In this document: positions 9,258 through 19,404 of the stretch, in pieces
Position numbering within the stretch: the first letter of the stretch is position 1
Layout of the letters: each line of letters starts with the position of its first letter
Origin: Cyclobacteriaceae bacterium
Lineage (GTDB): Bacteria; Bacteroidota; Bacteroidia; Cytophagales; Cyclobacteriaceae
Direction: 5' to 3'
DNA: 55,499 bases
Assembly: GCA_012033595.1 (NCBI GenBank)
Contig: JAAUQL010000030.1
Location: 1-55,499, forward strand
The notes under the pieces: model-generated
Databases searched by the model: none
What the model saw: only the letters and a program-made list of their open reading frames with translations
What the model was told of the DNA's origin: nothing
Made by a program: the position numbers and the translations under genes

Positions 9258-10442
9258 ATGTATCACTACCGCTACACCAATCTGATGCTGGTTGCCCTGT
9301 TGCTGACCACTTGCAATGAAAAATCCCCGCAAGAAATCCCCCTTAGAGAAATTCAGGTAATTGAGGTCATCCAGCGCGATGTGCCGATATACCAGGAGTT
9401 TGTAGGACAAGTGTATGGCGCCTTAGACATCCCCATACGTGCTCGCGTAGAAGGTTTCCTGGAGCACATTCATTTTGATGAAGGCAAAGCCGTGAAAAAA
9501 GGTCAATTGCTCTACACCATCGATTCGGAGCCATTTCGAGCCGAAGTAGCTGCCAGCGAAAGCAAGGTGGCCGAAGCACAAACCTACCTGGTGAATGCCG
9601 CCAATGAATTGGACAGATACGAACCTTTGGCGGAGATCAATGCTGTGAGCAAAAGCGACCTGGACGCAGCAAAAGCCACCAAAGAGGCCGCGGAGTCATC
9701 GCTGAAGGCAGCCCGGGCAAATCTCGAACTCGCCCGGATCAAGCTTGGATATTGTGCCATCAGCTCACCCATTGATGGTCTTATTGGTAAATCAGACGCC
9801 CAGACAGGTGAGTTTGTGGGGCGCGCACCCAATCCGGTTATTCTCAATGTAGTTTCTAAAATTCGTGAGGTAAGGGTGCAGTTTTTCATCACAGAGACCG
9901 AGTACCTCAACCTGGCACGCATGCAGTCAGCCAACATCAACGTGGAAGAACAGCAACGTAAAGAACCTCCCAAAGCACCAGTCGAGCTACAGTTGATACT
10001 GGCCGATGGGCAACTGTATGACCAACCGGGTCATGTAGATTTTATCGATCGCAGTGTCGATGCCTCTACAGGTTCTATATTGATCCAGGCCACCTTTCCC
10101 AATCCCGCTTTTATTCTGCGCCCCGGCATGTTCGCCAAGGTAAAAGTGAAGGGAAAAATTGAAGAAGATGCCTTGCTGGTGCCACAGCGCTGCATTATGG
10201 AGCTGCAGGGGCAGCGATCGGTTTTTGTGGTCGATGACAATAATGTGGTAAAGGCTGTACCCGTAGTGGCCACAGAGCGCCTCGATGATCTCTGGCTGAT
10301 CAGCGAGGGACTAAATGCAGGCGACAAAATCGTGATGGACGATTTACAAAAAGCGGCATCTGGCCTGGAAGTGAAGCCTGTATTGGTGGATTTCGAAAGT
10401 ATAAGCACCAAAAAGAGTAGCCATGAACGAAAACAAAGGTAA
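9258..10442 (+). CDS. RND efflux periplasmic adaptor (membrane fusion protein, AcrA/MexA type)
   Basis: A 394-residue lipoprotein bridging the inner-membrane pump to the outer-membrane channel. The N-terminal signal ends in a lipobox (LLLTTC, Cys at about residue 16), predicting a lipid anchor. A barrel-sandwich/lipoyl half-motif (PIRARVEGFLEHIHFDEGK) at about 55-80 is followed by an alpha-helical hairpin (about 95-165) and the second lipoyl half with ISSPIDGLIGK. A beta-barrel and membrane-proximal domain (PGMFAKVKVKG) complete the fold. Length and order match the AcrA family. Its stop overlaps the pump start by 20 bases, so translation is probably coupled. Confidence 0.9.
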   Translation: MYHYRYTNLMLVALLLTTCNEKSPQEIPLREIQVIEVIQRDVPIYQEFVGQVYGALDIPIRARVEGFLEHIHFDEGKAVKKGQLLYTIDSEPFRAEVAASESKVAEAQTYLVNAANELDRYEPLAEINAVSKSDLDAAKATKEAAESSLKAARANLELARIKLGYCAISSPIDGLIGKSDAQTGEFVGRAPNPVILNVVSKIREVRVQFFITETEYLNLARMQSANINVEEQQRKEPPKAPVELQLILADGQLYDQPGHVDFIDRSVDASTGSILIQATFPNPAFILRPGMFAKVKVKGKIEEDALLVPQRCIMELQGQRSVFVVDDNNVVKAVPVVATERLDDLWLISEGLNAGDKIVMDDLQKAASGLEVKPVLVDFESISTKKSSHERKQR

Positions 10443-13400
10443 TTTTTTCGTTCATCGACCTATTGTAGCCATGGTCATTGCCATTGTCATTATCATTGTA
10501 GGTGCGGTATCTATGACGGGCCTGCCCATAGAGCAATATCCAAACCTCGCTCCGCCCATCGTGCAGGTACGTGCCAGCTACACTGGTGCCAATGCCATTA
10601 GCGTAGAAGAATCGGTCGCCACCCCGTTGGAACAAAATATCAATGGAGTAGATAACATGATCTACATGAAATCTACCAATTCCAACGATGGCTCTATGGT
10701 CATTCAGGTGTCGTTTGATGTGGGTACCGACCCAGACATGAATACGGTTCTTACCCAAAACAAAGTATCTGCCGCTTCCGCGAAATTGCCACAGTCGGTC
10801 ACCAAGTATGGGGTGGTCACCCAAAAGTCGCTTCCAAACACGCTGATGTTGCTCACGCTCACCTCCGATGGCCGGTATGATTCGGATTTTCTCGGCAACT
10901 ATGCCCTCATCAACATCAAAGACCAGCTCGCCCGGATCAAGGGAATTGGGCGGGTAGATATCCTTGGAGCATCAGATTATTCAATGAGGATATGGGTAAA
11001 ACCCGACCGGCTCGCACAATTGGGCATTACCGTACCTGAAATTTTGGCTGCAATCAATGAACAAAATGTGATCGTGCCCGGAGGTAAATTTGGGGCAGAG
11101 CCGGCTCCTGCAGGCACAGAATTTACCTATAGTGTGCGCCTGCCCGAAAGGTTCAATTCCGTGGAAGCCTTCGAAGGAATCGTCATCAGAACGCATCCGG
11201 ATGGCTCGCAAGTGCGTATCGGCGACATTGCCTCCGTAAAACTGGGCGTAGAAAGCTATAGTATGATACCACGCATCAACAAGGAAACCTGCGCTATAGT
11301 GGCATTGTACCAGTCTCCGGGCTCTAATGCTGTGGAACTGGCCGCAAATATCCTGGCTGAAATGGAAGTGTTGAAAAGGAGTTTTCCTGAAAGTATTGAT
11401 TATAGCGTTTCTCTTGATTCTACCCGACCCATCACTGCGGGCATCGATGATATTGTAGAAACGCTCATTATCGCTCTTATACTGGTAGTTTTGGTGGTTT
11501 TTATCTTCATCCAGGACTGGCGCGCTACCCTCATCCCCACCCTGGCCATTCCTGTGTCGCTGGTAGGAACTTTCATTTTCTTTCCGTTGCTGGGTTTTTC
11601 CATCAATGTGCTGTCACTGTTGGGGTTGGTGCTAGCTATTGGGATAGTAGTAGATGATGCTATAGTGGTGGTAGAGGCAGTACAGGTGAACATTGCAAAA
11701 GGCATGAATGCCAAAGAAGCCACGCTCGATGCCATGCGCAAGGTGACTGCCCCGGTTATTGCCACTACCCTCATTCTCATCGCGGTGTTTCTTCCTGTGG
11801 CCGGCATGGTGGGTATCACAGGCATTTTGTACCAGCAGTTTGCCATTACCATTGCCATCTCCGTGGTGGTCTCGTCCGTCAATGCCTTGTCGCTCAGCCC
11901 GGCGCTGTGCTCATTGTTGCTCAAAAAACCACAGCCATACAGAGGTCCACTGGGTTGGTTTTCGAAAAATTCAATCAGGGCATGGATCGCACGACAGAGA
12001 CATACATGAACTTCACAAATATCGTTACCCGAAAAATGAAGCGCGGTGTGGTGTTTATAGTTGTGCTCTCGCTGGGTGTCGGTCTGTTTGGCAAGCTGGT
12101 ACCGGCAGGTTTTATTCCCGAAGAAGACATGGGCTATTTTTTTGTGAATATCCAGTTGCCCAATGCAGCCTCGATCCAGCGTACCGACGTCATAGCCAGG
12201 CAGGTAGAAGAAGTCCTGTTGAATTATTCTGAAATAGAGTTTGTGACTACAGCTACAGGCTACAGCATGTTGTCGGGATCCATGGTGCCCAACAACGGAT
12301 TTATGTTTGTTTCGCTAAAAGAATGGGACGAACGCGGGTTTACCTCCAAAGAACTCATTCAACAAATTAACCGGGCACTCGCACTAAAAATCAAGGGTGC
12401 CAATGCTTTTGCTTTTGGTCCTCCGGCCATCCCCGGTCTGGGCAACGGGTCGGGTTTTAGCATCATGATACAGGATCAGGGTGGCAATACACCCGCATAC
12501 CTGGCCGAAAACACGCAGCGGCTGATCGAAGCGGCCAATGCACGACCGGAGATCAGTGGCGCTTTCACCACTTTTCAAGCCGGTGTGCCTCAGCGATTTC
12601 TCGACATAGACCGCGAGAAAGCCCTAAAGCTGGGCGTGCCCCTCAACGATTTATATACCACAATTGGCGCTTTTATGGGAGGAGCCTATGTCAATGATTT
12701 TACGCGTTTCGGTCGATTGTACAAGACCTATGTGCAGGCAGAGCCGCAATATCGTGTGGATGAAAATCAAATCAATAATTTTTTTGTGAAAAACAAAGAT
12801 GGCAATATGGTGCCACTGGCCACCATTGCTACCGTAGAGCCTGTGTTTGGCCCCGATTACACCAACAGGTTCAATCTGTACCGGGCTGCCGAAGTCACAG
12901 GTGGTCCGGCACCGGGTTATACCTCATCTCAGGCTTTGGATGCACTGGAAGAAGTAGCCAACGAAGTACTTCCTGCCGATATGGGCTACACCTGGAATGC
13001 CATGTCGTACCAGGAAAAGAAATCATCCGGATCGCTGCTATTTGTGATGGGTTTCTCACTGCTGTTTGTTTTTCTGATCTTGTCAGCTCAATATGAGAGT
13101 TGGTCGCTGCCTTTTGCCATCTTGCTCGGTACCCCGTTTGCCATTTTTGGGGCGTTGTTTGCCTTGTGGGCGGCCCGACTGGTTAGTCCGACGTTCGAAA
13201 ACAATATATTCGCCCAGGTTTCTTTTGTCATGCTTATTGGTATGGCTGCCAAAAATGCCATCTTGATAGTAGAGTTTGCCCATGACGAATTTAAAAAAGG
13301 AGCATCGCTTTTTGATGCGGCCATAATGGCGGCCAGAGAGCGGTTCAGACCTATTCTTATGACGGTCTTTTCGTTTATATTTGGCATTTTCCATTGATCA

Positions 13401-13606
13401 TAGCCACCGGATCGGGAGCGGAAGCACGCAAAGTGATGGGGATGGCTCTCTTTGGCGGCATGACCCTAGCCACATTTTTGGGTGTGTTCATTTATCCTAT
13501 GCTTTATGTGTTAATTGGTAAAATAGGGTCTTATGAAAAAAAGCGAGCCAAGCTTTTGGAACAGACCCCATCCAACCACCCGGAAAAAGAGATTTCAAAT
13601 GAATAA
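10423..13606 (+). CDS. RND multidrug efflux pump permease (HAE1/AcrB-like), two frameshifts
   Basis: Proton-driven inner-membrane exporter, about 1061 residues once repaired. Read as it stands it falls into three pieces: 10423-12009, about 11960-13397 and 13394-13606. One base added to the T4 run at 11959-11962 joins GPLGW to FFEKFNQGMD. One base added to the T4 run at 13387-13390 joins FIFGIF to PLIIATGSGAEARK. Both junctions restore normal HAE1 sequence. The proton-relay aspartates of the fourth helix are present (GIVVDDAIVVVEA). The N-terminus has the usual first helix after FFVHRPIVAMV, and the two large periplasmic loops are complete. It sits between its adaptor and outer-membrane channel genes, so the operon encodes a whole tripartite pump. 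Substrates cannot be deduced. No regulator gene is adjacent. Confidence 0.88.
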
Positions 13607-15029
13607 CAGGATTATAGCGCTCGTGACGGTCTTACTTGCCACACTGCTTTTTCAGGCATGCAAAGTAGGACCAAACTTCAAAACGCCAGAAAGCTCAATC
13701 GACTCTACGGCCATATTCCGATTCGACAGCATGCAAGTGGAACAAACCGCAGCAGCCCTAAATCTGAAATGGTGGGAATTGTTTGATGATCCCGTGCTTG
13801 CGGAATTGATCCGCACCGGGCTTGAAGAAAACAAAGAAATTTTGATTGCATCCGGCAGGGTACAACAATCGCAGGCCATGCTAGGCTACACCAAAGCCGA
13901 GATGTGGCCATCTATTGGTTACAGCGCGGAAGCGATTAGAGGCAGTTTTTTTCAGGGCAATGCCTCAGGCGATGTTATGAACTACTTTACGGCATTTGGG
14001 TCATTGAATTGGGAAATTGATTTTTGGGGGAAATTCCGACGGGCCAATGAATCTGCCAGGGCTGAGTTGGCAGCATCTGAATATGGCAAAAGAACCATTC
14101 AGATTGGCTTGATAGCGCAAATTGCCGTTGCCTACTTTCAGTTACTCGACTACCGTATGCGGGAAGATATTTCTAAAAAAACATTGGCACTGCGCGATGA
14201 ATCATTGAATATTATACTTGCCCGCTACCAAAGAGGGATCATTCCGGAGATAGACGTAAATCAGGCGCAGATACAGCGCGCCATAGCCGCCGCTGCGGTA
14301 CCTTTTTACCAAAGGAAGGTAGGTCAAACCGAAATTGCCTTGTCGGTTTTGTTGGGCAGAAGCCCTGGTGCGATGATGGTGGGCAGCGAGCTGATGGATC
14401 AGGCGATGCCACCTGATATTCCTGTTGGCTTGCCGTCGGAACTGATCGGTCGACGCCCGGACATCAGGCAGGCCGAAAGTATCGCCCACGCGCAGACGGC
14501 GCGCATAGGGGTGGCCCAGGCATTGCGCTTCCCTTCCATAAGCCTCACAGGATTGATGGGTGTGGCCAGCAGCGATATCGCCGAGCTGACTTCAGGCGGC
14601 ATGGCCTGGAATGCCGGAGCTGGAATATTTGGTCCTTTGTTTGAATTTGGAAAAAACAAAAGACGTGTGGAAGTGGAGCGGGCCGTCGCCGAGCAGACCA
14701 TCCATGCCTATGAACTGACGGTGATCACGGCATTTGGAGAGGTAGAAGATGCACTTATAGAAATTAATACCCTTAAGCAGGAACTCGAAGCCAGAACGGC
14801 ACATTTGGAGGCTGCCAAAAATGCGCAATATCTTTCGCAAGCACGGTATGATAGAGGCGTAACCAGCTTTTTGGAATTGATAGAAAGCCAGCGGCAGGCT
14901 TTCGAAGCAGAATTGAGCATGTCGGAAACGACACAAAAATTGTTCAATGGCTATGTTGAGCTTTACAAAGCCCTGGGAGGGGGATGGCTTTCGCCTGACG
15001 AAATGAATGCGGCTGAAAACCAGAAATAA
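13599..15029 (+). CDS. Outer-membrane efflux channel (OprM/NodT family lipoprotein)
   Basis: Third component of the RND pump; forms a trimeric outer-membrane and periplasmic tunnel. ATG 13599 is chosen as start. It gives a short hydrophobic signal ending in lipobox LFQAC (Cys about residue 21) followed by KVGPNF, the classic OprM-family N-terminus. The open frame could extend to 13533, but that part lies inside the pump gene. The pump stop codon at 13604-13606 overlaps this start, consistent with translational coupling. The protein is 476 residues with the internal duplication of the family, for example WWELFDDPVL near the N-terminus and GRRPDIRQAE at the middle. Confidence 0.9.
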   Translation: MNNRIIALVTVLLATLLFQACKVGPNFKTPESSIDSTAIFRFDSMQVEQTAAALNLKWWELFDDPVLAELIRTGLEENKEILIASGRVQQSQAMLGYTKAEMWPSIGYSAEAIRGSFFQGNASGDVMNYFTAFGSLNWEIDFWGKFRRANESARAELAASEYGKRTIQIGLIAQIAVAYFQLLDYRMREDISKKTLALRDESLNIILARYQRGIIPEIDVNQAQIQRAIAAAAVPFYQRKVGQTEIALSVLLGRSPGAMMVGSELMDQAMPPDIPVGLPSELIGRRPDIRQAESIAHAQTARIGVAQALRFPSISLTGLMGVASSDIAELTSGGMAWNAGAGIFGPLFEFGKNKRRVEVERAVAEQTIHAYELTVITAFGEVEDALIEINTLKQELEARTAHLEAAKNAQYLSQARYDRGVTSFLELIESQRQAFEAELSMSETTQKLFNGYVELYKALGGGWLSPDEMNAAENQK

Positions 15030-15162
15030 TCAGCGTTTGCCCGCAAAGTACCCTAAAGCTCCATAAACACACGATGATCGAAACCAAAAACCACTTGCCC
15101 AAAAGCCCGTTGGAGTTTATTTTTTTTGAGATAGGCGTTTGTTTGAGATCAGTGGTGGTCAT
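15028..15162 (-). CDS. Possible 44-residue single-pass membrane protein, frameshifted
   Basis: A short leftward gene candidate with an exact TATCTTTG promoter box 25 bases upstream of its ATG at 15162. As read, the frame runs on to 14944 and into the end of the efflux-channel gene, converting the C-terminus to poorly structured sequence. Adding one T after the codons for IVC (near 15066) instead gives MTTTDLKQTPISKK, a linker, a hydrophobic helix WFLVSIIVCFYGALGYFAG and a stop right after KR at 15028. This is a compact inner-membrane micropeptide with a positive C-terminal end, immediately beside the convergent channel gene. The repair is of the same kind as the better supported ones in this window, but no family supports it. 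Confidence 0.38.
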
Positions 15163-15187
15163 GATTGGGAAAGCGCAGGACTTGATA

Positions 15188-15195
15188 CAAAGATA
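15188..15195 (-). promoter_or_regulatory. Bacteroidota -7 box TATCTTTG (minus strand)
   Basis: Exact TAnnTTTG match on the minus strand, 25 bases before ATG 15162. It is the main reason for taking the small membrane ORF seriously. Confidence 0.4.
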
Positions 15196-15299
15196 GTTTT
15201 GCATTGTACAGGATAGTTTATGTATAAAAATGCCGGTTTTTTAATGGCTTTTACCGGATTTGCTTAAATTTATGATGTATTTCTTTTTCCTATCCAACG

Positions 15300-15920
15300 A
15301 TGAATAAAAATTCCATGCGCTTACTCAGTCTTATAGTGGTGCTGCCAATGCTTTGGTGCGCCTGCGACAATGCAAAAAAAACCGAATCGAAAACAGAACC
15401 ATTGGTAGAGAAGGAAAGCAAGCCGCAATCGGGCACTCCAGCCGGAGCCTCCAATGAATGGATCGACAGCTCGGAGGCTTCAAATTTGAACAGCACCTGG
15501 GTGGATGAGGAAGACAAAGGGGAATTGAGCAATACCTGGGCAGAAGATGCATTTTCTGATGAATCGGAAGGTTCAGCACTTTCCAATTCCTGGGTCGATG
15601 CCGATGGGGAAACCATTTACAAAAAAACCGAGGTTCCTCCAGAATTTGTTGGTGGCAAAGAAGCATTGTTCGAATACATCAACAGCAATATCACCTATCC
15701 CGAAGATGTGGTCAAAGGAAATGTATATGTGGCCTTTGTGGTAACTAAAGAAGGGAATATTCGTGATATACGCATTGTAAAGGGCATAAATGAAAGTTGT
15801 GACAAAGAAGCGCTAAGGCTTATACGCAACATGCCCAAGTGGGATCCGGGTATGCACAAAGGCAATATCGTAAGTTCAGTGTATGGCTTGCCTATTATCT
15901 TTAGACCTGCCGGAAAGTAG
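15300..15920 (+). CDS. Lipoprotein with acidic SNxWxD repeats and TonB C-terminal domain
   Basis: A 206-residue exported protein. The signal peptide ends in a lipobox-like WCAC (Cys about residue 22), predicting lipid anchoring instead of the usual N-terminal TonB membrane helix. Residues 50-105 are acidic and contain four related segments: SNEWIDSSE, LNSTWVDEED, LSNTWAEDA and LSNSWVDADG. From about residue 115 (VPPEFVGGKEAL) to the end lies a TonB_C domain: YPEDVVKGNVYVAFVV, IRDIRIVKGI and EALRLIRNMPKWDPG match the family core. Domains of this sort are common in Bacteroidota proteins that are not true energy transducers. Its partner is unknown, and no ExbB/ExbD genes are nearby. Confidence 0.75.
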   Translation: MNKNSMRLLSLIVVLPMLWCACDNAKKTESKTEPLVEKESKPQSGTPAGASNEWIDSSEASNLNSTWVDEEDKGELSNTWAEDAFSDESEGSALSNSWVDADGETIYKKTEVPPEFVGGKEALFEYINSNITYPEDVVKGNVYVAFVVTKEGNIRDIRIVKGINESCDKEALRLIRNMPKWDPGMHKGNIVSSVYGLPIIFRPAGK

Positions 15921-16210
15921 TTACCTGCCATACGGCACGGCAAATGGTTGACAGGTAGCTGACTCCTGTTGGTGCTTACATACGCTACGGTTTTTGGGTG
16001 ACGGATACACGGGTTCAGACGTCGCATTTACATCATTGAACAGCTCCCTGGTTCTTACTTTTTTTTATTTGATGAGAATATAGTAAACAAAAAAAAATCA
16101 AGGCAAAGCGATGCTCAGGTACTTTGCGCTGCACCCCGGTGGTTTTTCCGGTTCTGCGCTCGTTTCTATTAGTTTAATTCATACACACATTTTGCATTGT
16201 TAAGCTCACC

Positions 16211-18052
16211 CTATTTTACATCCAGAGTTTCAGTAAAGACCTCGAAAAGCGCTTCATGGGCTTTTTTTACTTTTTTACTTTTCAGCTTTATCACCTTGCG
16301 GTCGTAGGTCATTACACCATTGACTTCTCCTTCTACATCTGTAGTTTGGGTGTAGATGGCACCGGCGAGTCCCTGGCGGATCAGTGGTGGTAGCGCTGTG
16401 GTCAGGTTGATGTATTTTTTTATTAGTTCACTTGGTTTTTGGAGGGTTTCGTAACCCCAGTTTTTTTCAGATTGCCACAGATGCCCTTCCAGTGGGAGTC
16501 CAAGTCCGCCAAATTCCCCAAGAATCAAGGCCCGATCCTGGTCTTTAGGCGGCATTTCCGGCCCGGGATATCGATGGTAGTCGCGGGTATCGCCGACAGG
16601 AAAATAATTGCCCCCACTGGGACCTCCAATGAGGCGTGTGCTATCAAGCGTCGCTACCCATTCATAAATTTCGTGAGTCTTAAACTGACCCCACCCTTCA
16701 TTGAAGGGGATCCATTTTACAATGCTCGGGTGATTGTACAAGGACTCCACTAAGGCTTCAAACTCCAATTTGTACTGGGCTTCTGATATAAATTCACGTT
16801 CTATCTCTTGTCCGTCTATTCCGCTTGGGCCTTTCCAGGGGGCATTTTTGTCGCTGTTGGGCATATCTTGCCATACTACGATGCCCACCTGGTCGCAGTG
16901 CATGTACCATCGCTCTGGCTCCACCTTCACGTGTTTTCTGATCAGGTTGTACCCCAGATTTTTGGTGCGGATTATGTCCGACTTCAAAGCCTCATCTGTG
17001 GGGGCGGTATATAGCCCGTCGGGCCACCAGCCCTGGTCGAGCAGACCATATTGAAACTGTGGTTTATTGTTGAGATAGAGCAATTTGTGTCCATTTTTAT
17101 GCTCTTGTACACTGATTTTGCGCATACCAAAGTAGGAATTGACTGCGTCGATACTTTTTCCTTTTCTTATCAATTCCAGCTTGAGCTGGTACAGGGTCGG
17201 ATGCTCCGGCGACCACAGTTTTTGATTTTTGATGGGAAGCAACCCTGTGCCGTCGGCAGCAAAAAGGGTATTATTCACCGTCATTCCGTCTAGCACGGCA
17301 ACAGCGCGCACCGAATCACCAGGTAAGGCATTGTAGATGTTGGCCTGTATGCCCAGACTCGACCTGTCAATGTCCGGTGTGAGCTTTATGGATGCGAGCG
17401 ACGACAGATTTACCGGTTCTAACCATACACTTTGCCAAATGCCCGATACCGGAGTGTACCAGATTTTTCCCCGCTCGATTTTTTGCTTTCCCCGAGGCTG
17501 GTGGTAGCTGTCAGTAGGATCCCACACCGATACCACAATTTCCTGAACGCCGCGCTCATCGAGGAAGGCCGAAATATCGAATGAAAACGGATCGAAACCG
17601 CCGCGATGTTTGCCAATTTCTTTGCCGTTGATGTACACGGTTGTTTCCCAATCGCTGGCGCCAAAATGCAACAAGATATACCGACCCGACCAATCTTCAG
17701 GTATAAAAAAGGTGCGTTTGTACCACATCATTTCGTAGGGGCTGACCGACTGGCCTATGCCCGAAAGGGCAGATTCTACCGGGAAGGGCACAATGATTTC
17801 GCGATCAAAGACCTTTGGCATGCTTTCATCCTTTACCGTTTTCACGAAGTGCCACCTTCCATTCAGGCTTTTCCATTCCTGACGCTCCATCGTGGGCCGT
17901 GGGTATTCCGGCAAGGGATCGTCAGGATTCACCTGTGCTGTCCATGGTGTTACCAGCTTCAGTTCGGGCGTAACCAATTGAATTTTTTGGGCAAAACAAA
18001 TGGAAAAAAAGCAAGGCAAGCAGCCTACCAGGAATACCTTGAAAAATCTCAT
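16211..18052 (-). CDS. Exported glycoside hydrolase family 2 (beta-galactosidase/glucuronidase type)
   Basis: A 613-residue exported enzyme with a signal peptide (residues 1-21, ending CFAQ), expected in the periplasm or outside. The order of domains is that of GH2. The sugar-binding jelly-roll (about 50-220) carries SLNGRWHF, WYKRTFFIP and HFGASDWETTVYING. An immunoglobulin-like domain comes next. A TIM barrel starts near residue 320. The candidate acid/base Glu is in FNEGWGQ and the nucleophile Glu in ILGEFGG. It is short for a LacZ and lacks the C-terminal domains 4 and 5, resembling the compact GH2 enzymes of Bacteroidota. It is divergent from galE, consistent with but not proof of galactoside use; beta-mannosidase or glucuronidase activity is equally possible. 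Confidence 0.82.
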   Translation of the reverse strand: MRFFKVFLVGCLPCFFSICFAQKIQLVTPELKLVTPWTAQVNPDDPLPEYPRPTMERQEWKSLNGRWHFVKTVKDESMPKVFDREIIVPFPVESALSGIGQSVSPYEMMWYKRTFFIPEDWSGRYILLHFGASDWETTVYINGKEIGKHRGGFDPFSFDISAFLDERGVQEIVVSVWDPTDSYHQPRGKQKIERGKIWYTPVSGIWQSVWLEPVNLSSLASIKLTPDIDRSSLGIQANIYNALPGDSVRAVAVLDGMTVNNTLFAADGTGLLPIKNQKLWSPEHPTLYQLKLELIRKGKSIDAVNSYFGMRKISVQEHKNGHKLLYLNNKPQFQYGLLDQGWWPDGLYTAPTDEALKSDIIRTKNLGYNLIRKHVKVEPERWYMHCDQVGIVVWQDMPNSDKNAPWKGPSGIDGQEIEREFISEAQYKLEFEALVESLYNHPSIVKWIPFNEGWGQFKTHEIYEWVATLDSTRLIGGPSGGNYFPVGDTRDYHRYPGPEMPPKDQDRALILGEFGGLGLPLEGHLWQSEKNWGYETLQKPSELIKKYINLTTALPPLIRQGLAGAIYTQTTDVEGEVNGVMTYDRKVIKLKSKKVKKAHEALFEVFTETLDVK

Positions 18053-18273
18053 GTAGTTGATGTTATGTGTATTTTAGTGTTTTACAAATGGATAATTTTA
18101 AGATAAAAGTAATCAATAAAACGTAATCCATCGCCCTGTAAAAAAAATACCTTTAAGGTAATGTTAAGTGCCATGCGCAAACATCGCATAACAGGGCAGG
18201 CTTGTTTTGTCCGAATCATTGGCATTAGTGGTGCAAGAACGCTTAATTTGCAGCAAATTTTTTACACAACACC

Positions 18274-19317
18274 ATGAAAGATAAAATACTTGTGACAGGT
18301 GGAACGGGCTATATCGGTTCGCATACCGCGGTAGAATTGATAAATAGCGGCTACCAGGTCGTCATCGTTGACAACCTTTCCAATTCGCGGGAAGATGTGA
18401 TCGACGGGATAGAAAGCATAACCGGCATCCGCCCAAGGTTCGAAAATTTCGATCTTTGCGATACCAGTAAAGTATCAGATTTTTTTTCAACGCACCAAGA
18501 TATCAAGGCCATTATCCATTTCGCTGCTTCCAAGGCAGTAGGAGAATCTGTAGATAAGCCTCTGAAATACTACCGCAACAATCTACAGTCGTTGATGAAC
18601 ATGCTCGATTCAATGATCCGGTTCCAAATCGAAAACCTGGTGTTTTCATCTTCCTGTACGGTGTATGGCCAACCAGAAAAGCTCCCCGTCACCGAACAGT
18701 CGCCTATACTACCCGCAGAATCGCCTTATGGAAATACCAAACAAATAGGAGAGGAGATAATCAGGGATACCGTAAAAGCCAATGATACCGTTAAGGCTAT
18801 TTCCTTACGCTATTTCAATCCGGTGGGAGCCCACGATTCTATAAAAATCGGCGAGTTGCCATTAGGTGTACCCGCCAACCTGGTGCCTTTCATTACCCAA
18901 ACTGCCGCTGGCATGAGAAAAGAAATTAGCGTGTTTGGCAGCGACTACAACACCAAAGACGGTTCGGCCGTGCGCGACTACATACATGTGGTCGATCTGG
19001 CCAAAGCACATGTGATTGCCGTAGAACGCATGGTAAAAGAAAAGCAAAAAGCTGCATACGAAGTGTTTAACCTTGGCACAGGCAATGGTTATTCGGTACT
19101 GGAAGTGATTGAAGCATTCGAAAAATCCACAGGCGAAAAGCTCAATTATAAAATAGTAGGCAGAAGAGCCGGCGACATCGAAAAAGTCTGGGCAGACACC
19201 AGCTTTGCCAATAGGGAATTGGGCTGGAAGGCCGGCCTCGATCTGGAATCTATGATGCTTTCTTCCTGGAAATGGCAGCAGCATTTGATGGCCAATAAGG
19301 AAAAATATTATGAATAG
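18274..19317 (+). CDS. galE: UDP-glucose 4-epimerase
   Basis: Interconverts UDP-glucose and UDP-galactose (Leloir pathway, and supply of galactose units to surface polysaccharide). At 347 residues it has the family length. The NAD-binding motif GGTGYIGSHT is at residues 8-17, the catalytic Ser/Tyr/Lys are visible as SSSCTVYG and SPYGNTK, and RYFNPVGAH and GSAVRDYIHVVDLA follow in the expected places. ATG 18274 is preceded by an AT-rich region. It heads a likely two-gene unit with the SMP-30 lipoprotein 87 bases downstream and is divergent from the GH2 gene. Confidence 0.95.
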   Translation: MKDKILVTGGTGYIGSHTAVELINSGYQVVIVDNLSNSREDVIDGIESITGIRPRFENFDLCDTSKVSDFFSTHQDIKAIIHFAASKAVGESVDKPLKYYRNNLQSLMNMLDSMIRFQIENLVFSSSCTVYGQPEKLPVTEQSPILPAESPYGNTKQIGEEIIRDTVKANDTVKAISLRYFNPVGAHDSIKIGELPLGVPANLVPFITQTAAGMRKEISVFGSDYNTKDGSAVRDYIHVVDLAKAHVIAVERMVKEKQKAAYEVFNLGTGNGYSVLEVIEAFEKSTGEKLNYKIVGRRAGDIEKVWADTSFANRELGWKAGLDLESMMLSSWKWQQHLMANKEKYYE

Positions 19318-19404
19318 AAAGGGGCTTTCCGGTTCGCATATACCTTCTGTCAAAGCGTGCTCTGTGAAGGGCAGCAAATTTTCGAGCATTACTAATCGAA
19401 TTGT

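Noticed and set aside
10423-13606. Three separate RND genes (split pump)
   Set aside because: The pieces meet exactly within one HAE1 protein and both breaks lie in T4 runs; a true split pump would have its own starts and spacing.
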